From NCBI GenBank assembly GCA_022577435.1, contig JAKOON010000015.1, positions 16,050,830 to 16,114,829 of the forward strand: 64,000 nucleotides of DNA. The letters are read 5' to 3'. Position numbers and translations under genes: made by a program. Position 1 is the stretch's first letter. The number at the start of each line of letters is the position of its first letter. Positions 60,101 to 64,000 of this stretch are shown in pieces. Source of the DNA: Embiotoca jacksoni. Lineage: Eukaryota; Chordata; Actinopteri; Embiotocidae. The notes beneath the pieces were generated by a model that saw only the letters and a program-made list of their open reading frames with translations, ran no database searches and had not been told where the DNA came from.

Positions 60101-62177
60101 CTCCAAAAAGACTGGTCCAAAACCATTGTCTGTTTTTCGCAGTTTGTTGCTGCATCCACTAACGCTGGTTAAAACTCTACCATACAAAGAAGAAACCATA
60201 GATACCCATGATTCAGAAGTACCGCTGCTTTCCCTGGGCCCAAGCTCATTTAAGATGGACTGAGGTCCAAGCTGAATAGGAGCGGGACCACCCAGGTTGT
60301 TTTCAGCACAGTTCAAAATCTAGCATCCATAATTATAAGACATACATGTGTCCGGTAGCTTGCACATCTGGGAAGGCACTATTAATGCTGAATGATATAT
60401 TCAGGTTTTGGAGCAACATATGCTGCCATCCAGATGCAGCACAGTGGTCAACATGATCCTGTCCCAACTTTTTTGAAATGTGTTGCTGCCATCAAATTCC
60501 AAATAATATAATTTACACAAAACAATATAATTTTTCAGTTTCAACATTTGATATGTTGGTTTTATGTGGGTTTATATGTTTTGCAAATCATCACATTATG
60601 ATCTTATTCACATTTTACAGTGTCCCAACTTTTTTGGAAAGTGGGTTGTAGATGATTTTACTTTTTTCTCTTTCTTTCTGAAAGTTAGTCAAAGAGATTC
60701 TTTATGAAGTCGCACTAACTAGAACATTGTTAGCTTTGCTTAGTATAAAGAGTGGAAGCATGGGGAACGAGCTATAAAGGTGCATTACAAAGTTAAAAAT
60801 AAATCCTCTATTGTCCCTGTAAAGGTCACAAATTAACACATTTTATGTAATTTGTTTATTCTGAGTTTAAATACAATTTGCTTCTAGAATTTCAGCTGTT
60901 AGTCTGATTGAGCATGTGAAATCAGCAGCTGCGCCACTGTGGGTGCATTAGTGGGTGCATTGGTTGCTTGAGGAAGGTTTGGTGTGTCAAGAGCCTGAAA
61001 AGGCTGTTAGATACTGTATAATAAAGGAGCCCTGAAAAAGAGAACTCCTTTAAGTTCTCTAATATTGTGGTATTCAGTAGCAAAATATTTCATTACTCCC
61101 TGACCTGAAGCTGAACTAAGCTGAAATTGTCGTTGGATACCGCACACAAACAGATCAAGAACCAAACCACAACGAGCAAGCTCCTTTTCCGTGTTTCTTA
61201 CCTTCTGTTTGAGTGTTGTGATGAAGGATCTGCTTTGGGATTTCTTCAAAACCCCCTTGGAGCTCTAGAAAGAAGGAGAACACATTCAGAGACTTGTCAT
61301 GTTTGTGGTTGTGCGTGCTTGTTTTCATTCATGTGTGGAACATTTGGTGTGAACCTAATAACAACCACATTAGCACCCAGTGAGTCACTTAAACCCTAAA
61401 GCTCAGGAGCTGGAGCGGCTGCAACAGACATCAGCCAAACGTAGCACAGCTGAAGAAGATAGTGGGTGAGAAATAAGGAGGAAAAAAACAGAAAAAGCTA
61501 AATTGGAGTAAGGAACACATACAGGAAAAAAAAGCGTTGAAGACAGATTGAGGTGAAGGGAATCACCAACATAGCAGGAGTAGAAGAAAGAGAATAGGAA
61601 ACCCCGATGCACAACACCCACTACGTTAAAATGACTGTCAGGAAACGGATGTTTCTAAAAATAGCACAAGAGGCAAGCAGGAACATTAAATATTAAGTAA
61701 CACTGCAGACATTTAGTTTGTCATCACTTTCCGTCTGTTCAGACGTGCTCTGGATGAAACACAATTTATGGAGGTGAACGCCCAGCAGCCCCTCAAGAGC
61801 AGCCTGAGGGGAAGCACTTTGTCTCGGTTTTCATCTGTTCTGTGAGTGTGTTTGACCTGTGACTGGTGCAGTAACTAGTCTGCTCCTCTATTTTCTCCAT
61901 CCCCGTCTATGACTAATACCATGGCCTAGTTTTATCCCCCACCTTTTGCTTTATTGTCCTCATCTGCTGAGGAGTACTTCTCTGCTCCATATGCTAGCTC
62001 ACACATTGCCTTGGGCTCTACCTGCCGCAGATTCTTCTGAAGGCCCTGGTGCGTGGCTCGGAGCAGAGCTCGGATGCTGAAGCTGTCAGTATCTTCCTTG
62101 TCGCCGATCCGAGACTCCTTCAAAAGAGAGTCCAGTTTCTTTCTGATGTGAGACTCCACCTGGTGATTGCCATTGTC
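48377..62177 (-). CDS. phospholipase C eta-1, 3' part (linker, Y, C2, tail)
   Basis: PLC-eta hydrolyses PIP2 to IP3 and diacylglycerol in a Ca2+-dependent way, mainly in neurons. Exons (5' to 3'): 62022-62177, 61202-61264, 58722-58816, 56686-56783, 56401-56580, 55384-55491, 54950-55074, 54672-54756, 53659-53805, 53163-53242, 52027-52414, 48377-51117. All phases join. The first exon carries the X-Y linker (RKKLDSLLKES, then Ser/Arg-rich pieces). TMKLSRDLSNLVVFTNS opens the Y half. RIYPSAYRIDSSNFNP and GYVLKP are the catalytic Y-domain signatures. FNPFSDDPLPAYPKK starts the C2 domain, which continues through DPFVEVEI, NPVWEE and VWDHDPIGRDF. GLFNR and RRTASAPAKGRKK follow in the eta-specific tail. 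The EF-hand, PH and X exons are missing because the gene runs off the right edge. The tail matches my recollection of PLCH1 better than PLCH2. Confidence 0.93.
51118..52026 (-). other. plch1 intron before the terminal exon
   Basis: Nothing beyond intronic sequence is recognised. A T-rich run on the plus strand lies at about 51980-51996. Confidence 0.7.
52415..53162 (-). other. plch1 intron
   Basis: No exon or repeat family is recognised between the YGK exon and the GHHLRG exon. Confidence 0.65.
53243..53658 (-). other. plch1 intron within C2 region
   Basis: The intron begins at a CCTG|GTCTGT donor that departs from the usual GTRAGT form. A short GT-rich tract lies near 53518-53532. Nothing else is recognised. 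Confidence 0.65.
53806..54671 (-). other. plch1 intron within C2 region
   Basis: Contains a (GAT)n stretch near 53830 and a short GT-rich tract at 54648-54663. No gene is seen. Confidence 0.65.
55492..56400 (-). other. plch1 intron carrying a SINE
   Basis: The intron separates the two Y-domain exons and holds the complete tRNA-derived SINE at 55673-55968. The rest shows nothing recognisable. Confidence 0.75.
55673..55968 (+). mobile_element. tRNA-derived SINE with 12-bp target duplication
   Basis: Pol III A box TGGCACAGTGG at 55676-55686 and B box GGTTCAAATCC at 55728-55738. A conserved fish SINE body follows (GGAGTTTGCATGTTCTCCC onward). The element is bounded by the perfect 12-bp direct repeat AAAATTCAATTG at 55661-55672 and 55969-55980. 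It is inserted antisense to plch1. The exact target repeat points to a fairly recent insertion. Confidence 0.92.
56784..58721 (-). other. plch1 intron (linker to Y domain)
   Basis: Holds the hairpin at 57711-57744. A 118-codon plus-strand open frame at 57542-57898 has no recognisable domain and I do not call it a gene. No other structure is seen. Confidence 0.6.
57711..57744. repeat. perfect 14-bp inverted repeat
   Basis: Arms CCCTGAAATATGAT (57711-57724) and its exact reverse complement (57731-57744), with a 6-nt loop, in a plch1 intron. Confidence 0.9.
58817..61201 (-). other. plch1 intron carrying a mariner-like element
   Basis: A 2.4-kb intron within the X-Y linker. It contains the non-autonomous transposon at 59891-60650 and a purine-rich stretch at about 59330-59470. 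No exon is recognised. Confidence 0.65.
59891..60650 (+). mobile_element. degraded non-autonomous Tc1/mariner-like element
   Basis: Terminal inverted repeats begin TACAACCCCATTTCC (59891) and end GTGGGTTGTA (60650), with the TA ends expected of the Tc1/mariner group. The left repeat extends through ACACTGTGTAAAATG and is mirrored by CATTTTACAGTGTCCC on the right. A second inner inverted pair lies near 60001-60020 and 60537-60556. Between them, around 60355-60435, the plus strand still reads a broken transposase fragment including VLEQHMLPS, as found in common fish mariner-like elements. Stop codons and a large internal loss make it inactive. Confidence 0.8.
61265..62021 (-). other. plch1 intron
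   Basis: Separates the two most 5' exons recognised. No repeat or exon is seen. Confidence 0.65.
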
Positions 62178-64000
62178 CTAGGAGAAGGAAGAGGAGAAAG
62201 ACAGGACATTTATTTCAAGACGGTGGAGAGTAATGCTGTTTTGGAGCAAGAACACACATTATCACTGTTTCAAAGCACATATAATCAGGTCCAAGCTATA
62301 TTGACTAAATGCAGCGCCAACATGCCAGGAATCAAACCTGCAATTCCAGTGCAACCAGGTGGCAACCCACTGTGATGTCACCCATTGGTTTGTGAACGGC
62401 GATTTTAAAGCCTCGAGTCTCACATTTTGGCCGTCTCCATCTTATTTTTTTCTTTGCACCAGAAGTGACTATATTTAGTGTGAGGGTGGAGCTGGATGAG
62501 CGATTTGAGTAAGAGCCCAACTCTATGCACGGCCACCTATACCGACAATCTGACTGCAGTTCAATATGCCAATTTAAATAAGGCACACTCCCAAACATAC
62601 AAGTTATACTTGACATTTTTGTGTAGTTGCATATCATCATTTATTTATCTGTAAGTCTTAAAAGCTATTGCCATATATTTTCTTCACTACAGGAGGCACA
62701 GTTTTGGATAACTGATCTGATAAACCATTAACATCTCTCTCTTGAGGAAATCTGCTGCATGCTGAATGTGGTTGATTAAAAAAGGAAAAATAAGGGAAAT
62801 ATTTCACATTTTCTTCCACAGCCTTACCACTGTATAAAAGTTACTTTGCATCGCACTATTGATGCATTGTTAGTGGTGAGTGCTGTGAAAGAACACTAGT
62901 TTAAATGAGCTCAATTCAAAAAACCCATTAGTGGAAATCTGCCACTGCCCTTATTAAAATGGAAATGATCATCCAAAGTGGCATCTGCAGCCCCACGCCT
63001 CCAGCTAAATGTGGAAGAATGATGCCATATTCCGCTACAAAACTGAGCCATCTGGAACAAAAATTTAGTGTTTTCCTGCTTTAAATGTGGTAAGGAGAAC
63101 CCTGGCACTACTGTATCACAAACAAATTTTGATGATTAAGAATGACGATGAAAATGGCACATGGAAAACTCGATAGTGATAGATGTTGCTGCTGTCCTTA
63201 TCTTTTTAGATAAACAACAAGTTCAAACTTTCCTCTGTGCTAGCATTGATTTAAAATTCATACCTGAATCATTAACCACTGGTTATTCCAAAACATTACT
63301 GCAATCATAATCATTAAAATTGGACAAGCACAGACATTACTACCTGATTTCAGTGGTCATTACATCGAGCACAACAATATCATTAAGATGCCATTATCTA
63401 ACTTTTGTTTATGATGTCTGTAACTGTTGTTGTTTTTATTTATATATTTATTTTCTTAGATAGGATGTTGCTGCCGTCTTATTTTTGAATGAACTGATGA
63501 GGCAACACTTAAAGAGCTGACAAAGAATCAAAGAAGAAAGAAAGAATTAAAGAAAGACAAAAGAAAGATTCAGTAGTTTGACAAAAAGAGTAAATTTAAT
63601 TTAATTAATTATTGCATCTTTTATTTAAAGAGGAAACTATGTTTTAAAAGTAAAATAAACAGAATTAAAAGTTGCTGCCCCTTCACTCAGAAATGTGGTT
63701 TGGTCAGTGTTTCTTCTTCTGGATGTTTGACCAGGAACATTGGTGTCCATTCTTAGTGTTACATTAACAGTTTGAACGGACTTTAGTGACGTAGCAGACA
63801 TCTTGTATGTGATAGATGCACTTTTGAATGAAAACATTTTAGCATTTTCATAGATGTCATTAATTTTTTGTGGTTTTTTTAAGTTTGTGGGGGAAAAAAA
63901 TCCAGAATTAGTGCATGAATTCTTGAGTTAGTGCCACAAATGGATCTTGTTAGGTTGCAGTAACCTTGACCTTTGGCTCCTGATATCTATTCACTTAAGC
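62178..64000. other. plch1 intron, continuing past the right edge
   Basis: The X-domain exons are not found here, so this is taken as intron. It holds the dispersed repeat at about 62368-62530 and an A/G-rich low-complexity stretch near 63525-63570. Confidence 0.6.
62368..62530. repeat. dispersed repeat shared with the V2R spacers
   Basis: Diverged match to 7721-7890 and its five array counterparts, in the same orientation (CCCATTGGTTTGTGAACGGC, then TTTTGGCCGTCTCCAT). Its presence in an unrelated intron shows it is an interspersed element, not part of the receptor gene. Confidence 0.65.

Noticed and set aside
60038..60316. 92-codon minus-strand open frame
   Set aside because: It lies inside the degraded mariner-like element; the transposase remnant is on the plus strand and broken.

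Overview
This is a eukaryotic window, almost certainly from a teleost fish. It has intron-rich genes with GT..AG junctions, fish-type short interspersed and mariner-like elements, and a class C chemoreceptor array beside phospholipase C eta-1. I recall that same neighbourhood for the V2R/OlfC cluster of cichlids and other percomorphs. No bacterial, plasmid or viral genes are seen.

Layout. Positions 1-2872 are the left flank of the array, partly made of rearranged array spacer, including an inverted piece at about 500-1060. Positions 2873-45684 hold six tandem minus-strand V2R-like (OlfC) receptor genes. Each has 11 coding exons and an intact 905-codon frame, with repeat periods of 7633, 7631, 7652, 7664 and 8195 bp. 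Each gene has a TATA box about 320 bp upstream of its ATG and a GGGA repeat where transcription should begin. Array homology stops abruptly near 46062, beside a (TG)n microsatellite. Positions 46127-48376 are intergenic or plch1 3' sequence. Positions 48377-62177 carry the last 12 recognisable coding exons of plch1 on the minus strand, from the end of the X-Y linker through the Y domain, C2 domain and long C-terminal tail. The 5' part of plch1 lies beyond the right edge.

Biology. The receptors are predicted amino-acid sensors of olfactory neurons: a Venus-flytrap domain with DYG and ASEAW motifs, a nine-cysteine linker, and a seven-helix domain ending in the V2R/CaSR-type PKCF tail. Most variation between copies is in the ligand-binding domain; the 7TM part is nearly constant. 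The array looks like an active unequal-crossover and gene-conversion system. Copies 3-5 contain a 7664-bp unit repeated without a visible difference. Copies 1-6 are mosaics that fail a four-gamete test. Four spacers share a fold-back scar where about 1.1 kb was lost. The receptor exons are also cut by five extra short phase-0 introns compared with the usual six-exon V2R gene.
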